This document shows positions 20,851-30,733 of a DNA stretch of 64,000 bases, one piece after another. This DNA comes from Symsagittifera roscoffensis (lineage: Eukaryota; Xenacoelomorpha; Acoela; Convolutidae). Position numbers and translations under genes: made by a program. The notes beneath the pieces were generated by a model that searched no databases, was not told where the DNA came from, and saw nothing but the letters and a program-made list of their open reading frames with translations. The DNA is taken from the NCBI RefSeq assembly GCF_963678635.1, contig NC_087068.1, positions 20,564,914 to 20,628,913 of the forward strand. Reading direction: 5' to 3'. Position 1 is the first letter of the stretch, and every line of letters begins with the position of its first letter.

Positions 20851-22053
20851 TTACTTCTCAGTTGCAGTCACACTTTTTCTCTCATTACTTGGTCCCCTTG
20901 ACTTACTGGTGGAGCTCGTGATGGTCAAATCCATACTTCGAAACCACAAGCTGGCCGTCAAGTGAATTATTATTGGGTGGTCATCCCCTATAGCCGGACT
21001 GAACTTGAGTTGTCTGGCGAAATTCGATATCTCTAGCAAGAGGACTTCATCCAATACAATGAGGATATCTGTTAACTCATAGAAGCCCCTCAACTTGTGG
21101 GACACATCCGCCCACGCCGCCGCCAGTTCTGACATCCGAAGCCTCAAGTTCGTCGGTTCCAACTCTCGATTGGGAGCTGCCATCAGGATCTGCCATGCAT
21201 TCCCGTCGGCTATTAGGATCAGAACCGCATACACAATTTGCAGAGCATACCCGGGGGACGTCGTGAATACCACTCTTGTCTTAGATCCAAATCGTGAGGC
21301 GACGTTCTCCTGCACCTCATTCATCGCTGCAAACAACGTCTGGATAGCTTCCCAGATTTTCTTTGGCGCCGGTTCATCGCCCTTGAGTTGCTCAAAAAAC
21401 CCAGTCGCATGCAGGTGGTCATTCATTCCTGCAAACAGTAGTAGCTCGGGCGCGTACGGCATCTCCGATTTTATCGCGACCACCAGGGTTAACATTTGGT
21501 TCAACTCAGCCCAAGGCAGCGAGTATATCAAAGTCTCCGGCCAGAACAACTTGGGAGACGTTCCCTCGAAGTCCGATCCCGCCACGATGATCACCCTCGC
21601 GGCAGCTGGATCTGCTCTGTCGTAAACTGCCAAAGTCTTGGTCAATTGGGCGTTCCCGCAGGGTTTCTCATATCTAGGGTCGTCCGCCAATCTCGTACCC
21701 TCATAAGCGGCATCTGACAGTTCCATTTTTCTTGGGTCCAATAGTTTGTCCACGACCCTCAACTGCGCTGGAGTTGCCAACCTGATTCTGGCAATGCTCG
21801 TTCGGTGCTTAGGGGGCTCCACTATGAGGACCGGACTCCCCAGCAACTTGAGAGGTCTATAGTTGATAGGTCCCATGACTGATCTTGTGGGAATCCCAGT
21901 CAGATCCGCCGTCTCCATCATTCTCGCTCTTGAGAAATGCGTTTCGTGAAACTTCAACCAGTCCACGCACTGGTGTCTACTTAAGTCCTCGTGTGACACG
22001 CGCTCGAGGCCCAGAGCTTCCGCCAACTCTTGTCTGCGCTCCAGGTCCTCCAA
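20851..22053 (-). CDS. Large retrotransposon ORF, possibly a degenerate SGNH-like domain
   Basis: An uninterrupted 400-codon frame starting MEDLERRQELAEALGLERV. Residues 150-215 read ARVIIVAGSDFEGTSP ... APELLLFAGMNDHLHATG, reminiscent of SGNH block I (a strand ending near a Ser) and block III (G-x-N-D), and further on come VVFTTSPGY and SPAIGDDHPIIIHLTASLWF. The catalytic Asp-x-x-His pair is not clear, so an inactive or unrelated fold is equally possible. The frame ends with TAA (20851-20853) but sequence in the same frame continues into the next ORF after three codons, so the two may originally be one protein. Confidence 0.6.
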   Translation of the reverse strand: MEDLERRQELAEALGLERVSHEDLSRHQCVDWLKFHETHFSRARMMETADLTGIPTRSVMGPINYRPLKLLGSPVLIVEPPKHRTSIARIRLATPAQLRVVDKLLDPRKMELSDAAYEGTRLADDPRYEKPCGNAQLTKTLAVYDRADPAAARVIIVAGSDFEGTSPKLFWPETLIYSLPWAELNQMLTLVVAIKSEMPYAPELLLFAGMNDHLHATGFFEQLKGDEPAPKKIWEAIQTLFAAMNEVQENVASRFGSKTRVVFTTSPGYALQIVYAVLILIADGNAWQILMAAPNRELEPTNLRLRMSELAAAWADVSHKLRGFYELTDILIVLDEVLLLEISNFARQLKFSPAIGDDHPIIIHLTASLWFRSMDLTITSSTSKSRGPSNERKSVTATEK

Positions 22054-22129
22054 GTCCAGCTCCTTTACCTTCTCCAGATATCTCGACCGCTTGTCTCCGC
22101 CGGTCTCTCCACCCTCTTTCTCTCTACCA

Positions 22130-23130
22130 CTACCACCGAGGACAATACCGAACTCTGGGGTGTTGGTGACGTTGCTTCCTCGGCTTCCATCGGTGCGGCA
22201 CCCGGTAATCTGGTCCGGCTACTTCTCGAGCTGTCTCTAGAATCGACCCTCGCCCCCAGGCGACTGAATAGAGTTCTTGAGGCGAGGACAGGGGGATTTG
22301 GAGGTGCCCGAATGTGAATTGGACCGTCTCCAGCAAGTCTGCCTCCAACGCGCTTATGTGCCTTTGGAAAATGTCATTCAACCATTCCACCCCCCTAGGC
22401 CTGTCAAAATGGATTCCATCTGAGGATGCATCGTCGGGGAAGGCAGCTCGCTCCATTTGCTCGGCTACATCCAGCAATCCAATGGGAAGGACACTCCTCT
22501 GATGTATTTGCCTGACTACTTCGTTCAGGTTCCGTACCTTCGTATTCATCTCCATCGCGTGTTGGTCAGCCTTCATATTGTAAGGGATGGTACACACTGT
22601 GAGCATGGAAGGATCCATTTGAATCCGTAACTCCTCAAGAATGCAGCTCATCTTGTCATGTAGCCTCATGACCTTCCTTGACTCCCCCCTGGACACGTCA
22701 TTAGTCCCGATCATTAGAGTACCGTGTATACTCTTGCCATCCCTAGCATCTCAAGTGATGCCAATATCTGTGGCGTTGTAGCTCCAGCGAAACTCAAGAT
22801 CCCAGTCTGCCAATGCGACTGAATCCGGGTCAGCACCCGCAGCTGGCTGTCCCCTATGATTAGGTGGACCGTACCCTCCGGCACACGTGGCTGCGTATAG
22901 TATTCCACCCAAGCCGCGTCATGGAAGCAATCCCTCCTGACTCTTTGTGCTGTGCTCCAATCCATGCGATTGTGCCTCTGGTATCTGCCCTCCGTGTTCT
23001 TCTTGTAACTTGAGATTACCACACTCCTGATCGGTTGCTCCCTCCAAGTCGGGGGTAACTCCACTCTGGCTGGACTCTCACGATTTGTTAGCTGTAGTCT
23101 CTCATTTAATTCTTTCAGATGCGACGAGCT
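22130..23130 (-). pseudogene. SGNH/GDSL hydrolase domain encoded by the retrotransposon
   Basis: After a Ser/Arg-rich lead-in (NERLQLTNRESPARVELPP) and DCFHDAAWVEYYTQP, the domain shows block I as HLIIGDSQLRVL (nucleophile Ser in GDS), Gly in SFAGATTPQIL (block II), block III as MIGTNDVSRG (oxyanion Asn) and block V as SSDGIHFDRP (Asp-x-x-His pair). Order and spacing are right for SGNH hydrolases, about 200 residues. A one-base loss just before block III (22714) splits it into two frames. Known families act as esterases or lipases; CR1-type LINEs and some giant retroelements also carry such a domain. Substrate is unknown. The tail from 22330 on is low in recognisable features. Confidence 0.85.
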
Positions 23131-23994
23131 CCCGCTCACCTGGCTGCCGGTCGGGGTTGAACTCGGAGTATACCCCGGCAGTGCGACGTCCATCAATGGG
23201 CGTATCGGTTGTGTCTCTAAACGGTTGTGCCTCATCCACTTCCATACGTGTCTCTGGCCTTGAACCGGCGGCCATTCGCTCCTTGGACCTGGCTCCCTTC
23301 TGCACGTCGAGCTCGCGTTGTCGCCGCTGGATTCTCTCAAGTTCCTACTTCAGCTGTTCACAATTCGCCGCATTCTCTCGCACCCTTTGTTCTTGCTGGT
23401 GCTCGGCCTTCAGCATATCGAGTTCCCGCCGCGCTTGGTCCTTTTCAATGACCGCCTGATCTCTCTCCAGATTCGCTTGATTCCTCTCGAGCTTCGCTTG
23501 ATCCCGGTCGAGATTCGCCTTGTTCCTCTCCCACTGTGTCCTCTCAAGTTCTTTTTTCAGACTACTGAGGTCAGTATACGCCTCTTCCGTTTGCTGCGCT
23601 CGCAAGGGGGTGTCTTACTCGTGTGTTGGCCCGCTGACCTTGCTGATGGTCTGGTTGGTAGTGGGAACTCCCCTGCGCCATACTCGGTGTTATTGCTCAG
23701 GCCAGGATTCCTCGCCAAGTCGAATCCCCTCACCCCTCCATCCACATTCCAGGACAGGCATCTGGTTTGCCCTCGGTTGGATATGCCATCAATGGTGTAG
23801 CCGACCATTAAAACCGCTTCTGTTCCAGACTCCCTGCATTCACCCTGATCTTCCAATTGGAGGATGGCGTTCCGCATCACTGCCATTCTCTCATCCACTT
23901 GGGTGTAATCCAGATCCCTCAAGCGTCTGTATAATTCATCAAGCGTGGGCCTCTTCAGAGCCGCAGGCATGGACTTCCAAAATCGATCTGCCAT
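23102..23994 (-). pseudogene. Post-integrase ORF: N-terminal domain plus coiled coil, feeds into SGNH domain
   Basis: Starts MADRFWKSMPAAL (23994). At a run of five C (minus strand, at the duplication border 23604) the frame slips into AQQTEEAYTDLSSLKKELER. A strong coiled coil with repeating RDQAKLERNQANLERDQA units follows, about 80 residues long. A TAG (23345-23347) interrupts it, then the same frame resumes ELERIQRRQRELDVQKG, RPETRMEVDEAQPFRDTTD and ends ERIK at 23102. Sequence then continues in the frame of the SGNH part. The long helical rod suggests oligomerisation. Two breaks and the duplication make this copy non-functional. Confidence 0.65.
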
Positions 23995-24025
23995 TTTTTT
24001 TAAATCTCTGGATGATCTTGCGCAC

Positions 24026-24080
24026 GTACCAACTTGAGAATTACCGTACCAACTTGAGAATTACCGTACCAACTTGATTA
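24026..24080. repeat. 20-bp tandem repeat at the integrase/next-ORF junction
   Basis: gtaccaacttgagaattacc is repeated twice exactly plus a partial third copy (24026-24045, 24046-24065, 24066 onwards). The partial copy runs into the integrase stop at 24078. A second set lies at 24923-24977 in the other duplicate unit. Its place between two coding regions makes a role in re-initiation or RNA processing possible. Confidence 0.8.
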
Positions 24081-24500
24081 CGCTGGCTCCACTTCACACG
24101 CTGGCTCTACCAGTAGGTACTCAAGTCGCTCCATGTCCTGTGGTATACACCAGTTCTCTTGGGATGGGACGTGCGGCTTCAGATTTTCATAATGTGCTGC
24201 TCGCCCCGTACTCAAGCGGTAGAACCGTCCTTGTTGGTGTACTTCCGTTATCATGAGTGGTCCTCTCCATTTCTTAAGTAGTTTCTTTGTCCCTTTGGGC
24301 GGTATGACATTCTGGAAGACCCACACGTACTGGCCCACTTCATATGGCTTCGCCTGTTATATCTTTTCATCATATTTCTTGCGCTGTCTCATTTGTGCTT
24401 GGGCAGTGTTCCTCCTGCAGAGCTCGTTTAGTTCCTGCTGTATCCTGATCGCTTCTCTCACGCAAGCTTGAGGCGACGTCCTCTTCCCTTCGTATTCCGG
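24078..24500 (-). pseudogene. Duplicated integrase C-terminal fragment
   Basis: Second copy of the integrase C-terminal module (VGQYVWVFQNVIPPKGTKK, KKWRGPLMITEVHQQGRFY) brought in by the 897-bp duplication. It is fused at its upstream side to the truncated first copy of the following ORF (…HTSKTPP|SGIRREEDV at 24501). It has no integrase core of its own. Confidence 0.85.
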
Positions 24501-24891
24501 AAGGGGGTGTCTTACTCGTGTGTTGGCCCGCTGACCTTGCTGATGGTCTGGTTGGTAGTGGGAACTCCCCTGCGCCATACTCGGTGTTATTGCTCAGGCC
24601 AGGATTCCTCGCCAAGTCGAATCCCCTCACCCCTCCATCCACATTCCAGGACAGGCATCTGGTTTGCCCTCGGTTGGATATGCCATCAATGGTGTAGCCG
24701 ACCATTAAAACCGCTTCTGTTCCAGACTCCCTGCATTCACCCTGATCTTCCAATTGGAGGATGGCGTTCCGCATCACTGCCATTCTCTCATCCACTTGGG
24801 TGTAATCCAGATCCCTCAAGCGTCTGTATAATTCATCAAGCGTGGGCCTCTTCAGAGCCGCAGGCATGGACTTCCAAAATCGATCTGCCAT
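24501..24891 (-). pseudogene. First post-integrase ORF, upstream truncated copy
   Basis: ATG-started frame beginning MADRFWKSMPAALKRPTLDE and including DYTQVDERMAVMRNAILQLED and VLMVGYTIDGISNRGQTRCL. It is cut at 24501 by the duplication border, where it runs into integrase C-terminal sequence in a wrong frame. The same 131 codons occur again at 23604-23994, where the sequence continues into the coiled coil. No family recognised for this N-terminal part. Confidence 0.7.
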
Positions 24892-24974
24892 TTTTTTTAA
24901 ATCTCTGGATGATCTTGCGCACGTACCAACTTGAGAATTACCGTACCAACTTGAGAATTACCGTACCAACTTGA

Positions 24975-25529
24975 TTACGCTGGCTCCACTTCACACGCTG
25001 GCTCTACCAGTAGGTACTCAAGTCGCTCCATGTCCTGTGGTATACACCAGTTCTCTTGGGATGGGACGTGCGGCTTCAGATTTTCATAATGTGCTGCTCG
25101 CCCCGTACTCAAGCGGTAGAACCGTCCTTGTTGGTGTACTTCCGTTATCATGAGTGGTCCTCTCCATTTCTTAAGTAGTTTCTTTGTCCCTTTGGGCGGT
25201 ATGACATTCTGGAAGACCCACACGTACTGGCCCACTTCATATGGCTTCGCCTGTTATATCTTTTCATCATATTTCTTGCGCTGTCTCATTTGTGCTTGGG
25301 CAGTGTTCCTCCTGCAGAGCTCGTTTAGTTCCTGCTGTATCCTGATCGCTTCTCTCACGCAAGCTTGAGGCGACGTCCTCTTCCCTTCGTATTCCGGGTA
25401 AACGAATGTCAGGGGCATTGCTCTCTCCCTGCCCGTCAACATCATGAAAGGACTGATGCCCGTTGTTGAGTGTTGCGTACTGTTGCACGCCCCTACGACT
25501 TGCGGCAGATATTTATCCCAGTCCGTCAT
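24975..25529 (-). pseudogene. Integrase C-terminal region, one TAA inside
   Basis: The first part (MTDWDKYLPQVVGACNSTQH, TGISPFMMLTGRE) is the conserved end of the integrase core, and the helix EAIRIQQELNELCRRNTAQ follows. A TAA (25254-25256) interrupts the frame. The rest holds VGQYVWVFQNVIPPKGTKK and KKWRGPLMITEVHQQGRFY, a GPY/F-like C-terminal DNA-binding module. The frame ends at 24975. Most of this segment lies in the duplicated 897-bp unit. Confidence 0.88.
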
Positions 25530-26140
25530 GTATCTTGAGCAGATACCCTCAACATGTTCACCAACGTTCTATTCTGTCTCTCTACCAGCCTGTTGGCCTG
25601 AGGATGGTAGGTTGTCGAGTGTGCTTGAGCAATGTGTGACCTCTTCATCAATTCTTTTGTCAAGTCCCCCACAAAGGCTTTGCCGTTGTCTGACTGAAAA
25701 GTCATTGGACAACCATATCGTGATATCCAATGCGTTATCAGGTGGTCACAAGTCTCCTCTGCTGAGGATGTCTGACACGGGATCTTTTCTGCCAACTTTG
25801 TGAAGTGGTCTATTATGACCAGTATCTGGTTGTAACCCAACTCTGTCATGCAGATTTTTTGATGGTCTATCTGCACCACCTCGTTAGATTCCCAGAGTTC
25901 AACAGACTTGAGTGGGAACATCATTTTCCTTGGGTTTTTTACTTGCAGGCATGCCAGGCATGCATTCACCCATCTCTCGCAAGCTTTCCTTAATCCTGGC
26001 CAATCAAACCTGTGAAGTATTCTCTGTCGCACTTTTTCATCCCCTGGTGCCCATCTGATCGTGCAATCTGAAGAACACCTCCGTCTGATACAATTGTGGT
26101 AATATGATGAGGTTGTGCTTGTGTAATATCTTCTCCTCAT
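25526..26140 (-). pseudogene. Integrase zinc-binding end and DDE catalytic core
   Basis: The C-x2-C half of the zinc-binding motif (ACLACLQVKNP) is in frame; its His pair upstream is lost in a frame change near 26060. The catalytic triad is intact: first Asp in VVQIDHQKI, second Asp in TFQSDNGKAFVGDL, Glu in RLVERQNRTL, with exactly 35 residues between the second Asp and the Glu. YHPQANRLVERQNR is the usual integrase helix. The frame ends with TGA where the next frame starts (overlapping ATGA at 25526-25529), so a one-base slip is likely. Confidence 0.93.
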
Positions 26141-26166
26141 CTTTTCTCTTGCACGCTACCACCCCA

Positions 26167-27255
26167 TCAGCTGTGTGATAGAGTAATTTTTTTTTCTTTG
26201 TAGAACTGGCTCAAGATCTTGTAGCTGTCTTCCTCGAGTTCCCTTTTCTCATTGGACCCCGTCCGGATCCATTTGGACAGGTTACTTGTCATTTTGTCAT
26301 TCTTTTGGGCCCTTATCAGGTCCGACAGCCTATATCTCGCTTTGACATTTTCCTTTAGTGCCAGGATCTGTCCATTCATTTCCCTAGGGTTGTTGATGTC
26401 ATCCTTCAGCTTTACGCATATTATTCTCTTCACGATCTTCATATCATCTTCTGGCACCAGATTTGTTCTGACATTTGAGTTGCATGATAGTTCCCTGAAT
26501 GGTTTCCTCGATACCGCAACTTTCTCAAGTTCTTCACCTCCTTGTACTTCTTATTCATCCGAGTTGTACGTTCCTGAGGAGGGATCTGTTTGTAGCTCCC
26601 TGTCGCGGTGTCTCATCTTCTCCTCTGCCAGTATCATGCATAGACTATCCTGATCATCGCTGCTCTTTTCCGAATCTTCATCCCATGCTTCACGCTCCCC
26701 GGACAATTCCGCTTCTCCGGTTTCTTCTCCCTCCGTGGACGTGGACCACTCCCCGGACTCTTGACCTAGTCCCAGGTGTTCAGCTTCTTCCTTAAACGCC
26801 ACTTTCTTCTTCCTAACCTGAGTCCGCTCAAGTATGTTAACAGGGATTTTGTCAACCAGTGACCGCACGACTTCTTTGCCATCAGTAACGCTTCCTCTTA
26901 AAGAGTCTGCGTTGCCAACTGTTTCACTCCTTCGCAGTATCGTGACTTCCGGTTCCTCCCTACGCTTTCCTTCGTTCACGGGTTTATCATCTGCGAGTTT
27001 CTCAAGTAATCTCCACAAGTCTTCATCTACCTGAGTATCTCCCGTTTCCACCTGGTGGCGATCATAGCCTTTTGCCTTGAGCGTCTTTCTCACAATTTTT
27101 GACTTGAGCATTATCTCTATCGGCATCCCTCGGTTCTTCTTCAAGATTGTTTTCTTTTGAGGCTCCTCTGGTAATTCGGAATAATCTTCTATCGGTTTGC
27201 CTGACTTGTCCAGCCATCTCGTGAGTGGAAGACTGTCATACGTTTCTTTGTCCAT
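26167..27255 (-). pseudogene. Acidic Pol linker and integrase N-terminal region, one TAA inside
   Basis: Starts with MDKETYDSLPLTRWLDKSGK, continues through Lys-rich text (KKTILKKNRGMPIEIMLK) into a long acidic stretch (STEGEETGEAELSGERE, DSEKSSDDQDSL). After a TAA at 26551-26553 the same frame continues through KPFRELSCNSN and VPEDDMKIVKRI to RLSDLIRAQKNDKM and ELEEDSYKILSQFYKEK, the helix that usually precedes the integrase zinc-binding domain. An insertion of this size between RNase H and integrase is unusual. It may tether or regulate integrase; that role is inferred. Confidence 0.65.
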
Positions 27256-27297
27256 GAAGGAGAAGCCATCTTTAATTTCGGGCCTGTCCGCCTCCCT

Positions 27298-28728
27298 CTA
27301 TTCCTGTCTCTCGTAGAACTCCGTGTTCTTACTCAAGCTATCGGCATTCTGATGTTTGTCCCTTGTTCTATGCTCAATTCTCCCAATGTAGCTCTGGTCC
27401 ATCGAGTACGTCTTCAGCCAGCTGAGTACCCTGTTGTCGACCCGCAGCTTAAATGGCTCACTGCCTAAGTATGCTCTGTATTTCTCGACAAAAGTAACCA
27501 CCGCGAACATCTCTGCTTTCGGCGCCCCGTACTTCATTTCTGTATCACTCAAGACTTTGCTCCCGTACGCTATTGGTCTTACGACTGTCTTCCCGTTTCA
27601 TTCTTGTTCTTGATGGAGAATTCCAGAAACCGCGACTACCGACGCGTCCTTATCCAACACGTACATCTCTTTTTCCGTTGGCATCCCTAACACCGGTGCC
27701 TCGCACAACTCTTTCTTTATTCTCTGGAATGATTCTGCTGCTGCGTTGTTCCATGTGAAGTTTTTGCCTTTGTGTCTCATTAATTGTTGCATCGGGTATA
27801 CCTTGTCTGCATAGCCCTTGATGAATTCCCTGTAATAGTTCGCAAAACCCAGGAAGCTCATCAGCTGGTGTTCCGTTTTTGGCGATTTACAAGTTAGAAC
27901 TGCTTCTACTGCATCGGGATCCGGTCTGATGCCGTGCCTGTCCACCATCCTGCCCAAGTATTTTATCGAATCCTTCAGTATCTCGCACTTTGATGGTTTA
28001 CACTTCAGCCCCGACCTCTTCATACATGCAAACACCTCTCCAGTCGCTCGATGTGGTCTTCTAGTGTGAGCGTCGCTATTACTACGTCATCCACGTAGCA
28101 CATTACCAGATTGCCGTACTTCTTTGTCACACCTATCAGCGCATGTGCCATCAACCGTTGAAATGTGGCTGTGGCATTGCAAAGACCAAACGGCATCCGT
28201 TTCCATTGAAACAGCCCCAACTCGCAAGCGAACCTAACTTCGAGAGGCTCTCGTCAATCCTAGGTATGGGATAGGCATCGTTCACCGTGACGGAGTTCAG
28301 ATACCGAAAGTCACAGCAAAACCTCAATTGGTCGCCTTTCTTTTTGGCCATCACTACTCCACACGCCCACGGTGACTTGGATGGTTCTATCATGTCATAC
28401 TCTAGTAATGTCTCTATTTCTTTCCTACATGCCTCTGATTTGTGGGGGGTCATGCGCCTCGCCCCCTCCCTGTGTGGTACCGCATTCTCTTCAAGTTCTA
28501 TTTCATGCTCAACAAAATTACAACACCCGATGTCTGCCTTACGTCTCGAAAAAACTTCCTCGTTCCGCTCTAGTACGTCCTTGATGGCTTCGAGCTGTTC
28601 GTCCGTCAACTTGCCCCTTAAATGTTCGATCTCCGGCAGGACCGGTTTGTCTCTCTGCATTTGATCTAGTGTGGGCCGTTCCGGAAAATTCGAACAGCTC
28701 GATAGCCAATCGTCTGTCTCTGACTTAA
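27298..28728 (-). pseudogene. Reverse transcriptase and RNase H, with deletions
   Basis: RT fingers motifs are clear: GVVMAKKKGDQLRFCCDFRYLN and YPIPRIDESLSKLG. Then, in another frame, come GLFQWKRMPFGLCNATATFQ (motif B) and CYVDDVV (motif C, YVDD box). Between LSKLG and GLFQ the segment with motif A and its first catalytic Asp is gone, roughly 100 bp. A one-base slip near 28030 precedes KPSKCEILKDSIKYLG. RNase H shows DKDASVVAVSGIL, GAPKAEMFAVV and RVDNRVLSWL, but a short stretch between SYIGR and IEHRTRDKHQNADSLS is missing. Order and motifs are Ty3/Gypsy. This RT cannot be active. Confidence 0.93.
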
Positions 28729-28768
28729 ATTATTTCACAAGACCTGATGAACCTTTTATTTTCTTCAA

Positions 28769-29776
28769 TCATCTCAAGATACAAATTTTGTCCCAATGAT
28801 TGGGACAATCAACAACTTCATTTTGTTTTGAATTTTCAGTCATTTCATATCGAGTTTTAACGGGTAAAGCATATCCCAGCTTCCTCCCCCTCTGTATCGT
28901 GATGGGTATATCAAGAGTATTCAACAAGACACTGACGCAGAGACCGCTCTTGGTTATCGAGAAGGATCTTCCCAAAACAGCAGCACTTTGACTATTAGGA
29001 TTTGGGACCATGCATACTTGCTTGTTGTCACTTAGTTTATTGTAAGTTTTCATTCGCAAGCTTACGATTGCCGCTTTGTTCGCCTTCAGCCTCACCCTCT
29101 TATTCAAGAATACCGGTGCTTTATTTTCATTCGCTATTATTAAACTTACCGGTTTAATTGCGTACCTCCTATCCGGGTTCCTTATCCTGAACATCGCATT
29201 GTTTAAATCAATTGTTACGTCGAAGTTCCTGATGAAGTCCCTGCCTAAAATGAACTGGTCAGGTTCATCTAGGTTTTCTACCACAAGAAAGCTCATCCAC
29301 AGATTGCGTTCCCCCATATTTAGGGCTATTATTGGTGTTCTGCCTAGCACCCGCAGCGCCCCTTTGTTAGCAGCTGACAACCGTATTCTCGAGTCTATCA
29401 AATCATCTTTGTTGCAGCCCATTCGCTCTCAAGTTTCGAGTGGTATGACAATCAAGACCGCTCCAGTATCGAGTAACCCACGCAACTGAGTCTTCCTGCC
29501 ACTTATGTCAAGCACATGTGCTGATACGTCTGCCTCTGTCCCGATGTGCTTTGCATCTTCCTCCAGCATGGCACAGTGTCCAATCGATCTCACCTTTAGT
29601 TCTTCTTTGCCCACGTAGATCTGCCTCACTAGATCTTCATCACATGTTATCATTGTTTTCGTGTAGATGTTTATCCCATCTATATTCAACATCACCTCAT
29701 GCGGACCATAAGCTTCTGTATATCTGTTGTCCACACGGACCGATTTGCTGCCACCTCTCGTGAGTAGCGCCCTCAA
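28769..29776 (-). pseudogene. Retropepsin-like protease, interrupted by one TGA
   Basis: Two frames in the same register are separated by a single TGA (29429-29431). The first ends with QLRGLLDTGAVLIVIP, the aspartic protease active-site loop D-T-G-A. The second carries the family's C-terminal motif FILGRDFIRNFDVTIDL. It would cleave Gag-Pol. Downstream are about 120 residues of Pol linker (KAPVFLNKRVRLKANKAAI) up to CILR. Apart from the stop the domain is continuous. A frame change separates it from RT. Confidence 0.88.
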
Positions 29777-29791
29777 GGCTCTAGAAGTCGT

Positions 29792-30205
29792 CTATGGGCT
29801 TATCGCACTCAGGTAATCTGCGTATACGTCGATGTGCATTATTGTCTGGTCGCTGGGTTCACTTAAGTTCTTTGTCACCTCATGGCCACCTACAGTGATT
29901 ATCGACATTATCCTGGCTCCAATTTTCGTTATGTCGAATAGCTCTCCCGTCACCATTTTCAGATTGTTGCAATTTCCACTCTTCGTCGACCCTGCTACAG
30001 CTTCTGGCACTGGCACCGAGCAACTTAACGTCTCATTCAATATCTGTCTGTCGATCTTTTGCTTCAACCGTTGCTCTATTTCCTTCAATGCTAGGTCTTG
30101 TTTCACCCTGTTAATCGCCTCTGACGCCGCTTTCTCATAATTTATCTCTAGGGCGTTCCTGGCCGTGGCCTCTATCGCACAGTTAACTTGCGTTACAGAC
30201 TTCAC
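29792..30205 (-). pseudogene. Gag-Pol connecting region
   Basis: A 137-codon frame starting with a helical, charged segment (AINRVKQDLALKEIEQRLKQ) and then beta-like text (KIGARIMSIITVGGHEV, HIDVYADYL). It overlaps the end of the knuckle frame by four bases and leads into the protease. No known catalytic motif is present. Its position suggests a spacer or protease-proximal domain of Pol. Confidence 0.55.
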
Positions 30206-30686
30206 TGTCTTTGTTGGCAGTTCCTTCTCGGTGCTTCCAAGTTTTTTGTTTCAAACTCGGTTTGTCTATTTCTCTGACTCTGCACCGCCGCTAACGCCAA
30301 TTTATGTTTGGGGTGACTCCGATTCTTGACTGCCTCCCAAAACAAAGGACAGTCCATCCTGAAGTGCCCCTCCTGATTGCAGAAGAAGCATCTTGCACCT
30401 ATTTTGATGATTAAGCCACTATAGTACTCGTGTTCTTCAGTCTGGCTCATATCTTCCTCATCTGGTGCGTATCCCAGACTTTTCATGCCCTGCTTGTATG
30501 TTGTGCAATCCGCCACGTGATGATCAGCTGCCACGCAGTTCGCGCATGATCTACGTTTGTCCATGTCATCTCTAGGCTTGTACCATGACGAACTTTTTGG
30601 TTGGCTCCCCCTTGCATGTTCCTGTTATCTGAATATGTGTATTTCTTGGGCTTCATTAGCATGTACTCCCATGACTTCTGTCTCAT
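30202..30686 (-). pseudogene. Gag nucleocapsid with two CCHC zinc knuckles
   Basis: Two exact C-x2-C-x4-H-x4-C knuckles are present: CANCVAADHHVADC near the start of the 30564 frame and CFFCNQEGHFRMDC about 40 residues later, separated by an acidic stretch (DEEDMSQTEEHEYY). These bind element RNA. The preceding part lies in another frame (30686 onwards), and the two join around 30560-30600. The tail is basic (NRSHPKHKLALAAVQSQR). Continues towards the protease without a clear domain border. Confidence 0.88.
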
Positions 30687-30733
30687 CTCCTCTGGAGTCG
30701 GTGCATTGTCTTTCGACAGTGTATAGTACGTTG

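Larger units (their letters stand above)
23604..25397. repeat. Perfect 897-bp tandem duplication (units 23604-24500 and 24501-25397)
   Basis: The two units look identical wherever compared, from aagggggtgtcttac to cttcgtattccgg; translated frames are the same residue for residue. Each unit spans, in element sense, the integrase C-terminus, its TAA stop, the intercistronic repeats and the first 130 codons of the next ORF. Identity far above that of the LTRs means either a very recent event, gene conversion or an assembly artefact. Confidence 0.93.

Noticed and set aside
17871-23800. Many plus-strand ORFs of 60-213 codons opposite the retroelement
   Set aside because: Ser/Leu/Pro-rich shadows of the GC-rich minus-strand genes; no motifs.
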